A stretch of DNA of 64,000 nucleotides. Origin: a virus. The translations under genes and the position numbers were made by a program. The DNA is taken from positions 62,001 through 126,000 of IMG/VR virus record IMGVR_UViG_3300007512_001664; one strand, written 5' to 3'. Positions 1-7,002 of the stretch are shown one piece after another. The notes beneath the pieces were generated by a model, which was not told where the DNA came from, did no database searches, and saw nothing but the letters and a program-made list of their open reading frames with translations. How positions within the stretch are numbered: the stretch's first letter is position 1; each line of letters starts with the position of its first letter.

Positions 1-390
1 TACATCTTCCATTTGCACGGCTTGTTGTAGGGTCATATCATTACCATAAAATTGTCCTCCCTTCTCTTTTAAGTTAGTAAGTATTTTTAACCGGTTTGGA
101 CCATCTGCTACATCCATTGGGTAAACTATAGGATCTTTGCTGTGTTCATTTTCTTCTAGAGCTAAGTTCCAATCGCTTTGAGTTTCGTGTTGTGGTGGAT
201 TACTTTTTACATTTGGTGATATTCCAGCATCTAGTATTATTTGAACGATTTTAGTCTTACTGCTATTAGCTGCATAGTGTAGAGGACTCCATCCTCTTTC
301 TTTATCTAAGGACAGTATAATCCTTTTATTTTTTACAGCAGTTCTAATACCTTTAATGTTACCAGACCTAGCTAAAGTATGAACATCCAT
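1..390 (-). CDS. Ankyrin-repeat protein, N-terminal part (partial)
   Basis: The first 130 codons are present; the 3' part lies beyond the left edge. Residues about 33-60 form an ankyrin unit (GWSPLHYAAN, then IVQIILDAGISPN), and a second degenerate unit may follow near residues 90-110. Ankyrin repeats mediate protein-protein contacts. No catalytic domain is visible in this part, so the target is unknown. The start codon is 7 nt downstream of a late-type TAAATA lying inside the 3' end of the upstream SDR gene, which argues for expression late in infection together with the neighbouring minus-strand genes. Certain as a coding region; the fold assignment is good. Confidence 0.8.
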   Translation of the reverse strand, partial: MDVHTLARSGNIKGIRTAVKNKRIILSLDKERGWSPLHYAANSSKTKIVQIILDAGISPNVKSNPPQHETQSDWNLALEENEHSKDPIVYPMDVADGPNRLKILTNLKEKGGQFYGNDMTLQQAVQMEDV

Positions 391-396
391 ATAGAA

Positions 397-1389
397 TTAT
401 TTATTTTTATCTAATTTGTTAATGTATGTGATAACTTGTTTTATTGAATCATGTAATGGTATAGTTGCTTCGAATCCAAGTATTTCTTTAGCTTTTGTAA
501 CATCAGGTATGCGTTTTTGTACGTCATATGTAGGTGGTTCGTCGCTTATGTAATTAAAAGGCTTGTTACCATTAATTTCTTTCCATACTAGCTGTGCTAA
601 TTCTAAAATAGTTGTTGTCTGTGAGGTTGAGATATTAAAATCTTCATTTATTGCAGCTTCACTTTCAATGGCTAATCTTATACCTCGCACAACATCTTTT
701 ACATCTGTAAAACAACGAACTTGGTTACCAGAGCCTAAAATATGTAATGGGTCTTGTCCTTGAAGAGTTTTATTAATTAAGTCTGGTAGAACAGATTTAT
801 TGACTTTTCCTGTCACGTGATGAATACCAGTACCTATACAATTTGATGGCCGTATAATTGTGTATGGTAATTGATATTGCTCATATGCGCTTTTAATCAT
901 ATATTCACTTAAGAGTGTTTGAAATCCATAAGTAGAGACTGGTGCTAGAATATTTTTTAGAGAAGCTTCGGTTGTAGGAAAAGTATCGGTATTTTCAAAC
1001 ACCTCACTTCCAGAAAGTACAATGTGTCGTTTTACTTGATACTCTTTAAATAGCTTAATAGCTAATTCATTATTCAGTAACTGAAGTCGTGCGTTTGTTT
1101 GTAGTGCGTCATATGAGCGTTTATCATAATAACGTGTACCATATACTTCACCAACAGCGTTAACCCAAACATCAATATCTTTAAAACAAGGACCCAGTCT
1201 AGGGGTTATTTGACATTTTACAATATTTGTTTCTAAGAATGTAAACTCAGGATGGTTGTCATGTTTTCTTTCTATTTTTCCATACTTAGAGCAATCATCT
1301 AGACCCATTACCGAGTATCCATTACTAAGTAATTCGTCACATAAGTGGCTACCTATAAATCCTTGACTTCCAGTTACTACTATTTTCAT
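397..1389 (-). CDS. NAD-dependent epimerase/dehydratase (extended SDR) with altered catalytic motif
   Basis: A 330-residue extended short-chain dehydrogenase/reductase. The Rossmann nucleotide-binding motif GSQGFIG is at residues 7-13, and the family's IIRPSNCIG segment follows the active-site region. Such enzymes act on nucleotide sugars (epimerases, dehydratases, reductases) and in phages usually serve surface-glycan or modified-sugar pathways. Odd feature: the active-site YxxxK reads Y-G-F-Q-T near residue 154, so the general-base lysine is a threonine. The nucleotides confirm this. The protein may be inactive, use another residue, or act as a binding protein. A TAAATA lies 13 nt upstream of the ATG. 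Substrate unknown. Confidence 0.85.
   Translation of the reverse strand: MKIVVTGSQGFIGSHLCDELLSNGYSVMGLDDCSKYGKIERKHDNHPEFTFLETNIVKCQITPRLGPCFKDIDVWVNAVGEVYGTRYYDKRSYDALQTNARLQLLNNELAIKLFKEYQVKRHIVLSGSEVFENTDTFPTTEASLKNILAPVSTYGFQTLLSEYMIKSAYEQYQLPYTIIRPSNCIGTGIHHVTGKVNKSVLPDLINKTLQGQDPLHILGSGNQVRCFTDVKDVVRGIRLAIESEAAINEDFNISTSQTTTILELAQLVWKEINGNKPFNYISDEPPTYDVQKRIPDVTKAKEILGFEATIPLHDSIKQVITYINKLDKNK
398..403 (-). promoter_or_regulatory. Late-type promoter element (TAAATA)
   Basis: TAAATA on the minus strand, 7 nt before the ankyrin-gene start codon; same arrangement as at many other starts in the window. Confidence 0.6.
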
Positions 1390-1415
1390 TACTATGTAAA
1401 ATTATTTATGTATTT

Positions 1416-2396
1416 CTACCATTGGTCATTCCAATACCATCCCCATGAATCTCTTCTGCCGTAACGGACATACGCATCATATGAGCCATCATGTCCTGTA
1501 TTCCATTTGCGCATTTGTCTTGACAGTCCATGAACCCACGGGAACCATGTATATTTCTGAGCTTTGAAGTTTTCTATTTTGGTGGTGGACCTATCTTTTA
1601 GCCATTTTATGTCTACGCTGCCATATGCCCTTCTTATTCCATACTTGAAATTAGAACCATCAATGTAATATTTACCTTGCGCATTTTTTGTTCGCTCGTC
1701 CAGCCAACGCTTTGTCTCAACATGACCATCTGCGAAAGCTAATGCTGTTCCATCAATGTGATAATTACCTGGGACGTCCATGTCGTATATTTTATGGGTA
1801 GGGGCACCCTCGTTCATAACCACCCGAAAACAACCAGCGTTTATGAACTCAAATGGCATTTCTATAAAAGTAAAAATATTAGATGGATCTTCTATATCTT
1901 GTTGTTTGTGGTACACTTTCCATTCTTTATCATCTTCCACTGGCCAACCAGCCCATCCTCCTACGTGAATGTTTACGCTATAGCTCCTATGCCGGGGGAA
2001 GATCTGTCTTAACTCACCGGCCTTGTTTGTTATTCTGAGCATATCCTTATCTGCTGGGCATTTAAATACCCCAACAGAATGACCCACGTAAGGATAAAGG
2101 GGAGTCTTTTTCAGAAACTGATCTTTATTTCCATATTTAGAGATATTTAAACTACCGGGTGCCCATGTATACTTAGAACATCTCTCATACTTCCAAGAAC
2201 TTGAATATAATATTTTGTCACCGTGGTCATCGCTAAAGGTCATGTGAGCCATTTGTAGTTGTTTTTGATTACTAATGCAGGTCGCTCGTTGACTGATAGA
2301 TTTTGCCTTATTAACTGCTGGTAACAGGAGCGCTGCTAGAAGTGCGATAATAGCAATAACCACTAGTAACTCAATTAGAGTAAATCCTTTTCTCAT
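1416..2396 (-). CDS. H-X9-DG type pseudopilin-like protein 1
   Basis: Starts at [10 protein letters not shown]: a type III (prepilin-peptidase) signal with the cleavage site after Gly4, followed by a hydrophobic helix ([16 protein letters not shown]). The C-terminal half has [12 protein letters not shown], an H-X9-DG motif of the prepilin-type proteins abundant in Verrucomicrobiota, Lentisphaerota and Planctomycetota. The start at 2396 is chosen because its ATG overlaps the TGA of the upstream paralogue (ATGA), which indicates coupled translation. It ends in SWGWYWND, as the paralogue does. Expected location is the inner membrane/periplasm after processing by the host prepilin peptidase. Role in a phage unknown: pilus mimicry, adhesion or superinfection exclusion are guesses. 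Confidence 0.9.
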   Translation of the reverse strand: MRKGFTLIELLVVIAIIALLAALLLPAVNKAKSISQRATCISNQKQLQMAHMTFSDDHGDKILYSSSWKYERCSKYTWAPGSLNISKYGNKDQFLKKTPLYPYVGHSVGVFKCPADKDMLRITNKAGELRQIFPRHRSYSVNIHVGGWAGWPVEDDKEWKVYHKQQDIEDPSNIFTFIEMPFEFINAGCFRVVMNEGAPTHKIYDMDVPGNYHIDGTALAFADGHVETKRWLDERTKNAQGKYYIDGSNFKYGIRRAYGSVDIKWLKDRSTTKIENFKAQKYTWFPWVHGLSRQMRKWNTGHDGSYDAYVRYGRRDSWGWYWNDQW

Positions 2397-3385
2397 CGAT
2401 AAGGGTTCCATGTTGGATGGCTACCCCAGCTATCGTTCCAATACCAGCCCCATGAATCATACATACCTCCATCTTTTTCTCGTAGATTCCAGTCCCTATT
2501 GTATCGACCTATGCCTCCCATAACACCATACCAGCGATGATTGTTAGGATCTGGTATGATCGCTCTTTCTCTTAACCAAGCTAAGTCTCTATTATTAGGA
2601 CTGATTATCTTATCTTGATTGGTTGTTGGGTTCATTGCATCAGCTGATATATTTATTGTATCCTCTTCTAGCCATCGCTTAAACTCGACATGAGCATCAA
2701 CAAATGAAACCACTGATCCATTATTGTGATAAACACCTGGCCAATCTTGAGAGAAGAAGCTCTCACCTCCTTTGAGAGTTGGTGCTACTCTAAAGTTACC
2801 AGCATTAATTGACTGAGCTGGCATTTCAATAAAAGTAAACAACTCACTAGGGCTGTATACGTCGTCATAGGTGTGATGAACTTTAAATTGTGTATCTGAC
2901 AACCATGGCCAACCTGACCAACCACCGACAAATAGGTTTACACTATAAGAACGAGGCCTATTAACAATTTCAGGTTTAAGTGTACTAGAAATTGGTCCTG
3001 GTATACGAACAGTTGACTTATCACCTGGGCAATGATATATTCCCATACCAGCGTATGGTTTTAAAGGTGAAAAGAAAAGAGGTCGGTCGCTCTGTCCCCA
3101 TGCTCCATTGCCGCTCATACTGTCAGCGACCCATGCCCACATTCCAGTAGGTTCACCTGCCCAAGCTGATGCATAAGGAAATCTATCTTCATGATCGGCT
3201 GCAAATTCAGCGAACGCGAGATTAAGCTGTCGTTGGTTATTTATGCAAGCGGCCTGCCACCCGGTTTGTTTAGCAGAGCCTAGAGCTGGTAACAATAACG
3301 CAGCTAAAATTGCTATTATCGCTATTACTACCAGTAGTTCAATAAGTGTGAACCCCCTGGTTGCTTTCGCCGCAGGCGGGGCCAT
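2393..3385 (-). CDS. H-X9-DG type pseudopilin-like protein 2
   Basis: A 330-residue paralogue of the downstream gene. The N-terminus is [11 protein letters not shown] then [12 protein letters not shown], a prepilin-type signal with cleavage expected after Gly11. The C-terminal motif is [12 protein letters not shown], that is H-X9-DG with DG changed to DA. Both proteins share RSYSVN, VGGW.GWP, FTFIEMP and the C-terminal SWGWYWND, so they arose by tandem duplication or were acquired together. The 5' end looks more GC-rich (CCGCAGGCGGGG) than its surroundings, hinting at recent transfer from a bacterium. A full T4-type TATAAATA is 8 nt upstream of the ATG. Confidence 0.9.
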   Translation of the reverse strand: MAPPAAKATRGFTLIELLVVIAIIAILAALLLPALGSAKQTGWQAACINNQRQLNLAFAEFAADHEDRFPYASAWAGEPTGMWAWVADSMSGNGAWGQSDRPLFFSPLKPYAGMGIYHCPGDKSTVRIPGPISSTLKPEIVNRPRSYSVNLFVGGWSGWPWLSDTQFKVHHTYDDVYSPSELFTFIEMPAQSINAGNFRVAPTLKGGESFFSQDWPGVYHNNGSVVSFVDAHVEFKRWLEEDTINISADAMNPTTNQDKIISPNNRDLAWLRERAIIPDPNNHRWYGVMGGIGRYNRDWNLREKDGGMYDSWGWYWNDSWGSHPTWNPYR

Positions 3386-3393
3386 ATTATAAG

Positions 3394-3401
3394 TATTTAT
3401 A
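3394..3401 (-). promoter_or_regulatory. Late-type promoter, full TATAAATA
   Basis: Minus-strand TATAAATA, identical to the T4 late consensus, with 8 nt between it and the start codon of the first pseudopilin gene; probably drives both pilin genes. Confidence 0.65.
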
Positions 3402-3426
3402 ATGATATCTCTTTGAAACAGTCTAT

Positions 3427-3648
3427 TTATTTACTTAAATATGTAGCTATAATGGAGCAAATAAACCCTATTAGTGCTCCGCCTACTGTTCCAATCATGG
3501 CTAATTTTGAAGTTTGAGTAGCTACTTGAAGCTCTATTTTTTTCTGATTGTCTTGTAAGCGACCTATATCCCCATCGAGTCTGTGTAACTCACTGAGTAC
3601 CAACCGCCTCCACTCGGCCCAAGATCCGTTTTCTTTAGGTTCATCCAT
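3427..3648 (-). CDS. Small coiled-coil protein with C-terminal TM helix
   Basis: 73 residues. [18 protein letters not shown] is followed by a helical segment (residues ~25-45) and a membrane helix ([19 protein letters not shown], ~50-68). The W-x-E-W-x-x-x-V-L-x-E-L-x-R-L pattern followed by a coil and a TM helix is common in small phage proteins and recalls XhlA-type haemolysin/holin accessory proteins, but no lysis function can be assigned. It overlaps the start region of the next minus-strand unit by 8 nt with the PAS gene, so the two are probably co-transcribed. Confidence 0.6.
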   Translation of the reverse strand: MDEPKENGSWAEWRRLVLSELHRLDGDIGRLQDNQKKIELQVATQTSKLAMIGTVGGALIGFICSIIATYLSK

Positions 3649-3982
3649 GCGATATAAGAGTCACTTTCTTGTGTATAAGTTTACCATCACGCCGTAAGTC
3701 TGTTACTTTAACCATGTGCTCCGTGTCGTGTATCGTAATTGTTCTAGATCGTTTATTATTCGTTAAAACATCTATACCAAGAATAGTATTTAGACCCTTA
3801 TTGTGAATTTCTTCTTTATTCACATCAAATGACCTTTGAAAATAATCGTTACACCATTTGATTCTTCCAGCCTCTGATACTAACACAATAGAATAATCAG
3901 CCTTTGTAACGTAATCTATAAAATCGTTTTCATGCAGCTCTAGCTGATGAGTCAATTTCTCTAACTTCTTTAAATTAGTCAC
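3641..3982 (-). CDS. PAS-domain protein
   Basis: 113 residues with a GTG start. The central segment D-Y-S-I-V-L-V-S-E-A-G-R-I-K-W-C-N then YFQRSF matches the beginning of a PAS fold (sensor strand, 'N-aa-f' helix), and the remaining length suffices for one PAS domain. No kinase, GGDEF or DNA-binding domain is attached, so it would be a stand-alone sensor or binding module that could interact with host signalling. The GTG start is chosen because TATAAATA sits 7 nt upstream. Overlaps the downstream small TM gene. Confidence 0.65.
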   Translation of the reverse strand: MTNLKKLEKLTHQLELHENDFIDYVTKADYSIVLVSEAGRIKWCNDYFQRSFDVNKEEIHNKGLNTILGIDVLTNNKRSRTITIHDTEHMVKVTDLRRDGKLIHKKVTLISHG

Positions 3983-4010
3983 TTGTAATTATTTATAGAA
4001 ACGCTATAAT
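3983..4010 (+). promoter_or_regulatory. Sigma70-like promoter, TTGTAA-N16-TATAAT
   Basis: The -10 element ends 6 nt before the ATG at 4017, predicting a leaderless transcript. Confidence 0.65.
3990..3997 (-). promoter_or_regulatory. Late-type promoter, full TATAAATA
   Basis: Minus-strand TATAAATA 7 nt before the GTG start of the PAS gene. It lies inside the spacer of the divergent sigma70-like promoter, so the two cannot be occupied independently. Confidence 0.6.
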
Positions 4011-4016
4011 GTATTT

Positions 4017-4343
4017 ATGCGTTACGATAACGTTGTAGATAAAGAAAATTGCTTTTCTTGCCAAAAACCAATTGAAGGTAAATGGGATAGTCAAGTTCAC
4101 CTCGGGCTAGAAACAGGTGAGTTAGACGAGAATGGTATATACAAGCACTTCATTTACGACAAGCATATAAAATGCTCTCCAAGTCGGGCGCAACGGATTA
4201 TTCATCCTGCATATCCGCAGGTGTTTGATGACAGGGAGTCGTTTGACATGAGACTGTGGACTGAGGAGAAGCGAGATAAGTTTGTCAAGATGTATACCTA
4301 CGCTTGGGTTAGACTTCAAGAGAAATATAATCCTAACTGGTAA
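4017..4343 (+). CDS. Hypothetical protein with N-terminal CxxC
   Basis: 108 residues, unrecognised. An N-terminal C-F-S-C pair and a later H-I-K-C could bind one zinc ion. Rich in aromatic and charged residues, no signal or TM segment, so cytosolic. First gene of a plus-strand unit started by a consensus promoter with the start codon at about +1. Confidence 0.6.
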   Translation: MRYDNVVDKENCFSCQKPIEGKWDSQVHLGLETGELDENGIYKHFIYDKHIKCSPSRAQRIIHPAYPQVFDDRESFDMRLWTEEKRDKFVKMYTYAWVRLQEKYNPNW

Positions 4344-4349
4344 AAAGTC

Positions 4350-4377
4350 TTGCTCTTATAAATTAATTATATATAAT
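4350..4377 (+). promoter_or_regulatory. Sigma70-like promoter, TTGCTC-N16-TATAAT
   Basis: The -10 element ends 6 nt before the ATG at 4384; this spacing decides the start of the following gene. Confidence 0.6.
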
Positions 4378-4383
4378 ATTGTT

Positions 4384-4572
4384 ATGGTTGTTACAACGGA
4401 AGGTGAATTTAAAGAATATGTGGAGGAGATGACTGGTAATAATACTTGTCATCGTCCAGATATTAGTTGCTATGATGTTTGTGATCCTTGTCCTTATGTA
4501 AAGTACTGTTTATGTGACATGAATACACGAACTAATTCTAAAAGATACCGTAGAAAATTGAAGTATAATTAA
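4384..4572 (+). CDS. Cysteine-rich small protein
   Basis: 62 residues. The frame is open further upstream, but the promoter at 4350-4377 and the overlap with the preceding gene favour ATG 4384. Cysteines cluster in C-H-R-P-D-I-S-C-Y-D-V-C-D-P-C and Y-C-L-C, giving six Cys within about 30 residues and suggesting a metal-binding or disulphide miniprotein. The C-terminus is basic (RYRRKLK). No family recognised. Confidence 0.6.
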   Translation: MVVTTEGEFKEYVEEMTGNNTCHRPDISCYDVCDPCPYVKYCLCDMNTRTNSKRYRRKLKYN

Positions 4573-4578
4573 TAAATA
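4573..4578 (+). promoter_or_regulatory. Late-type promoter element (TAAATA)
   Basis: 8 nt before the ATG at 4587. Confidence 0.55.
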
Positions 4579-4586
4579 TTAACGAT

Positions 4587-4955
4587 ATGAAGAAGACATT
4601 ATTGACATTAGCCGTGATCGGCTTTTTATCAACAACTACCCACGCCGGCTTTCTTGATCATTTCGGGGCTGGTTTGAAACCTGTGCCTTATTTGAAAGTT
4701 CCTCTAGTTAAGTTAGCAGTTCCTGCTCCATCTCTTGCAGTTGGGCCTAGAGCTGGAACTGAAGTAGATGGTAAAGTCTCAGGTACTGGTGCTAGTGCAG
4801 CTCTTCCATGGATTCGTGGAGGAGTTAAGTGGCCTAGCTTGACTCTGGGAGCGGGAGACGCCAAGGTGACGATTGGTCCTAAGGCTGCTAAAGGAGACGC
4901 TGCTAAGAAGAAGGCCGCAGTGGCCAAAAAGAAGAGGGCTACTAAGAAGAAGTAA
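4587..4955 (+). CDS. Secreted protein with Lys/Ala-rich tail
   Basis: 122 residues with a clear Sec signal peptide (MKKTLLTLAVIGFLSTTTHA, cleavage after Ala20). The middle is Pro/Gly/Ala-rich with little predicted secondary structure. The last ~30 residues are a Lys/Ala-rich basic tail (KKKAAVAKKKRATKKK) of histone-like composition. Export plus a polycationic tail suggests binding to an acidic envelope polymer or nucleic acid outside the cytoplasm; this is inference. The gene is isolated by a late promoter element and a strong terminator, so it forms its own transcription unit. Confidence 0.75.
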   Translation: MKKTLLTLAVIGFLSTTTHAGFLDHFGAGLKPVPYLKVPLVKLAVPAPSLAVGPRAGTEVDGKVSGTGASAALPWIRGGVKWPSLTLGAGDAKVTIGPKAAKGDAAKKKAAVAKKKRATKKK

Positions 4956-4980
4956 CCTATTCTTAATCAATAAGTGGGGA

Positions 4981-5008
4981 AAGAGCCGACCTAGGTCGGC
5001 TCTTTTTT
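4981..5008 (+). terminator. Rho-independent terminator
   Basis: AAGAGCCGACC pairs perfectly with GGTCGGCTCTT across a TA, followed by a T run. Closes the 4587-4955 unit and is nearly the same stem as the terminator at 5356-5388. Confidence 0.9.
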
Positions 5009-5031
5009 ATGTTTTTTCGTAAGGAATTCAA

Positions 5032-5037
5032 TAAATA
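5032..5037 (+). promoter_or_regulatory. Late-type promoter element (TAAATA)
   Basis: 8 nt before the ATG at 5046. Confidence 0.55.
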
Positions 5038-5045
5038 ATATACGT

Positions 5046-5336
5046 ATGAAAAAGTTAACTAATGTCGGTGTAGTCTCCGCAGCAAATGTTTTAGGCGTGC
5101 TGGGAGCTCTTACTGGTCTAGTCAAGGTTACCATTTTACCTGTACTTGCTGTCATCGCAGCAGGTAACTTAGGTGATATAGATGCTGCTGTTAAAACAAT
5201 TGGTGAAGCTGCATCAAAAAATGTAGGTGATGTTGTTACATTTGCCGTGGTAGGATGGTTAGGTGGTGCTGTTTGGGCATGGCTGCTCAATTTATCATTG
5301 AAATGGACAAAGGGTCTAAGCTGGACAGTTAAGTAA
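5046..5336 (+). CDS. Small integral membrane protein
   Basis: 96 residues with two hydrophobic segments, about residues 8-40 (AANVLGVLGALTGLVKVTIL and following) and 64-83 (VVTFAVVGWLGGAVWAWLL), joined by a helical loop. Start and stop are basic (MKKL; SLKWTKG). Membrane location is certain, family unknown. A single-gene unit between TAAATA and a terminator. A holin-like role is possible but nothing specific supports it. Confidence 0.7.
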   Translation: MKKLTNVGVVSAANVLGVLGALTGLVKVTILPVLAVIAAGNLGDIDAAVKTIGEAASKNVGDVVTFAVVGWLGGAVWAWLLNLSLKWTKGLSWTVK

Positions 5337-5355
5337 GAAACACTTAGAAAATCGA

Positions 5356-5388
5356 AAGAGCCGATCTTATTGGTCGGCTCTTTTTTTT
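5356..5388 (+). terminator. Rho-independent terminator
   Basis: AAGAGCCGATC and GGTCGGCTCTT pair (one G-T) around TTATT, followed by eight T. Confidence 0.9.
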
Positions 5389-5403
5389 CGCGATAATTTA
5401 AAG

Positions 5404-5432
5404 TTGCATTTTTAATTATCGCATACTATAAT
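5404..5432 (+). promoter_or_regulatory. Sigma70-like promoter, TTGCAT-N17-TATAAT
   Basis: Seven nt from the end of the -10 element to the ATG at 5440: leaderless spacing. Confidence 0.7.
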
Positions 5433-5439
5433 ATCCGCT

Positions 5440-5682
5440 ATGAAAGACTTCTTAAGTTACAAATCTATGATAACTCCGGGAATTATAAAGATCCTGAGCT
5501 ATCTCGGAATGGTGGGTGCTATTATTTTTGGTATTTTCGCCATAGCCGCGGAACCACTTACTGGTGTTGGGCTTGTTATTTTAGGACCAGTAGCAGTTCG
5601 TATTCAAGCTGAATTGATATTAGTCATGTTCGAGATTCATGCCGAACTCAAAAAGCTAAATCACGGCATTAGGAAAAAGTAG
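5440..5682 (+). CDS. DUF4282-like membrane protein
   Basis: 80 residues with the DUF4282 pattern: MITPGIIKIL, first TM segment (~20-38), second hydrophobic segment (GVGLVILGPVAVRIQAELIL) and an amphipathic C-terminus ending GIRKK. DUF4282 proteins are small two-TM bacterial membrane proteins of unknown function. The TAG stop directly precedes the ATG of the DUF3445-like gene, so the two are one operon. Confidence 0.7.
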   Translation: MKDFLSYKSMITPGIIKILSYLGMVGAIIFGIFAIAAEPLTGVGLVILGPVAVRIQAELILVMFEIHAELKKLNHGIRKK

Positions 5683-6495
5683 ATGAAAGATCTATTTCGT
5701 CCTGGTCCATTCGAATATAGAATGGGACTTAGTAAAGGGAAGGCTGAAGACTTCTTTAAACATGACCCAGAGGACGAAATAGTTCTAAAAGAACGAAAAC
5801 AAATACTTTCTGAACACCCAGAAAGACATTGTGATTTGTTAGACGAAGGTAGAGATTCCCTAGAGGAATTCAATGAATTGTTAGTACTGTGGGGAATCAT
5901 ACCTTCGTCTCTACCTTTAAAGCAATTAGGTGAATCAATTTCACCTGATATTCTTTTTATGAAAGGAGACACTCTCCTTGGAGGGTGTGTCTGTTTTCCG
6001 TCTTCATGGGCTTTTGAAGATAAAGTAGGGAAGTCTTTAGATTGGATTCATGGAGCAGTACCTACATTAAATGAAAAATTTGCTGATAAGATTGCGCATT
6101 TTATTAATAAGATACCTAGAGATATAGGATGGTTGCGGAGTAATTGGGGGCTCTCGGGAGATAATTTATTGAATCATCACCCTGCATTAAACTTACCACA
6201 ATTAACAGAGAGCACAAGTATGAATGATATTTGGTTTAGAGTTGAAAGGCAATTATTATTTTCTCTCCCTAAAACACAAAGTGTTCTATTTGGAATTAGG
6301 GTACAAAATTACCCTCTTTTTGAGGCTGTCGAAGATGAAGAAGTTAAGACTGGTCTACTCGAAGCATTAAAAACTATGCCAAAAGAAATCGCAAAGTATA
6401 AAAATATAAATCGAGTTCAAGATTCTATTATAAATCATTTAACAGGTACAACTATTATTTGTAGTAATCAATTTGATAGAATATTAAGTACGTGA
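5683..6495 (+). CDS. DUF3445 / haem-dependent oxidative N-demethylase (HODM) homologue
   Basis: 270 residues matching DUF3445 through most of its length: CVCFPSSWAF, KVGKSLDWIHGAVP, RSNWGLSGDNLL, RVERQLLFSLP and SVLFGIRV occur in family order. Characterised members are haem proteins that oxidatively demethylate small amines, for example a subunit of bacterial dimethylamine monooxygenase, with O2 and an electron donor. No ferredoxin- or flavodoxin-type reductase partner is visible nearby, so electrons would have to come from the host. It lies directly after the DUF4282 gene in one operon. In a phage this would be an auxiliary metabolic gene for methylated-amine use, or a haem/oxygen scavenger. 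Overlaps the convergent gene by 28 nt. Confidence 0.8.
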   Translation: MKDLFRPGPFEYRMGLSKGKAEDFFKHDPEDEIVLKERKQILSEHPERHCDLLDEGRDSLEEFNELLVLWGIIPSSLPLKQLGESISPDILFMKGDTLLGGCVCFPSSWAFEDKVGKSLDWIHGAVPTLNEKFADKIAHFINKIPRDIGWLRSNWGLSGDNLLNHHPALNLPQLTESTSMNDIWFRVERQLLFSLPKTQSVLFGIRVQNYPLFEAVEDEEVKTGLLEALKTMPKEIAKYKNINRVQDSIINHLTGTTIICSNQFDRILST

Positions 6496-6791
6496 TCAAG
6501 ATTATCCCAATTCACTCTATTAATAGTTATACAAGGTTGCCTTTTCTGTACTTCAGATACTCGTAGACCATAAACCTGTTCATCAGGTTCAATTAATTCA
6601 GATATAAAATCATACAAACCCGTTTGTTTAACCCATTTATAATACAGGTCTTTGTTCTGTTTTTCAGTCTCTAATAGAAATTCTGTATCTTTTTTTAAAA
6701 ATATGGACACATATAAACAAACTGATCTCAAAGCGAGGTTTTCCGATGGTGGGGTAACTATTCCCTCATAAAATATAATTGGTTTAGACAT
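6468..6791 (-). CDS. Hypothetical protein, convergent to HODM gene
   Basis: 107 residues, unrecognised, soluble (FYEGIVTPPSENLALRS, LSELIEPDEQVYG-like acidic core). ATG 6791 is chosen over an upstream GTG because it overlaps the stop of the zinc-ribbon gene, consistent with co-transcription. Confidence 0.55.
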   Translation of the reverse strand: MSKPIIFYEGIVTPPSENLALRSVCLYVSIFLKKDTEFLLETEKQNKDLYYKWVKQTGLYDFISELIEPDEQVYGLRVSEVQKRQPCITINRVNWDNLDHVLNILSN

Positions 6792-6936
6792 CACTCTTTT
6801 CTTTATCTTTTTTCTTGCACTTGTCGCAAATTACTCGCATTGATTTACGTTGTTGCAAGTAATATGTATCGGGCAATACTTCCCAGGTTAATTGATATTC
6901 CGGGAACGTTTTTTTACATATAGAACACTCGCACAT
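6784..6936 (-). CDS. Zinc-ribbon miniprotein
   Basis: 50 residues: M-C-E-C-S-I-C-K-K at the N-terminus and V-I-C-D-K-C-K-K-K near the C-terminus give a C-x-C-x2-C ... C-x2-C pattern expected to bind zinc. TAAATA lies 5 nt before the ATG. Its stop overlaps the start of the next gene. Function unknown; possibly nucleic-acid or protein binding. Confidence 0.65.
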   Translation of the reverse strand: MCECSICKKTFPEYQLTWEVLPDTYYLQQRKSMRVICDKCKKKDKEKSDV

Positions 6937-6941
6937 ATAAA

Positions 6942-6947
6942 TATTTA
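6942..6947 (-). promoter_or_regulatory. Late-type promoter element (TAAATA)
   Basis: 5 nt before the zinc-ribbon ATG at 6936. Confidence 0.55.
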
Positions 6948-6981
6948 AGATAATAAGGCTGGATGATTTTTCCGGAAACCT

Positions 6982-6987
6982 TATAAT
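6982..6987 (+). promoter_or_regulatory. TATAAT -10 element upstream of 7003 gene
   Basis: 15 nt before the ATG; the leader contains GAGTTGTTG, similar to leaders of the 8754, 9184 and 9954 genes. No good -35. Confidence 0.45.
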
Positions 6988-7002
6988 AAATGAGTTGTTG
7001 AT

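Noticed and set aside
1416-3385. Pilin genes as evidence for bacterial chromosome (prophage edge or assembly chimera)
   Set aside because: They are preceded by the phage's full TATAAATA and flanked on both sides by minus-strand genes with the same signal; a chimera cannot be excluded without read coverage.
4282-4383. Longer form of the Cys-rich 4384 gene
   Set aside because: It would overlap the preceding gene, and a TTGCTC-N16-TATAAT promoter lies between the two starts.
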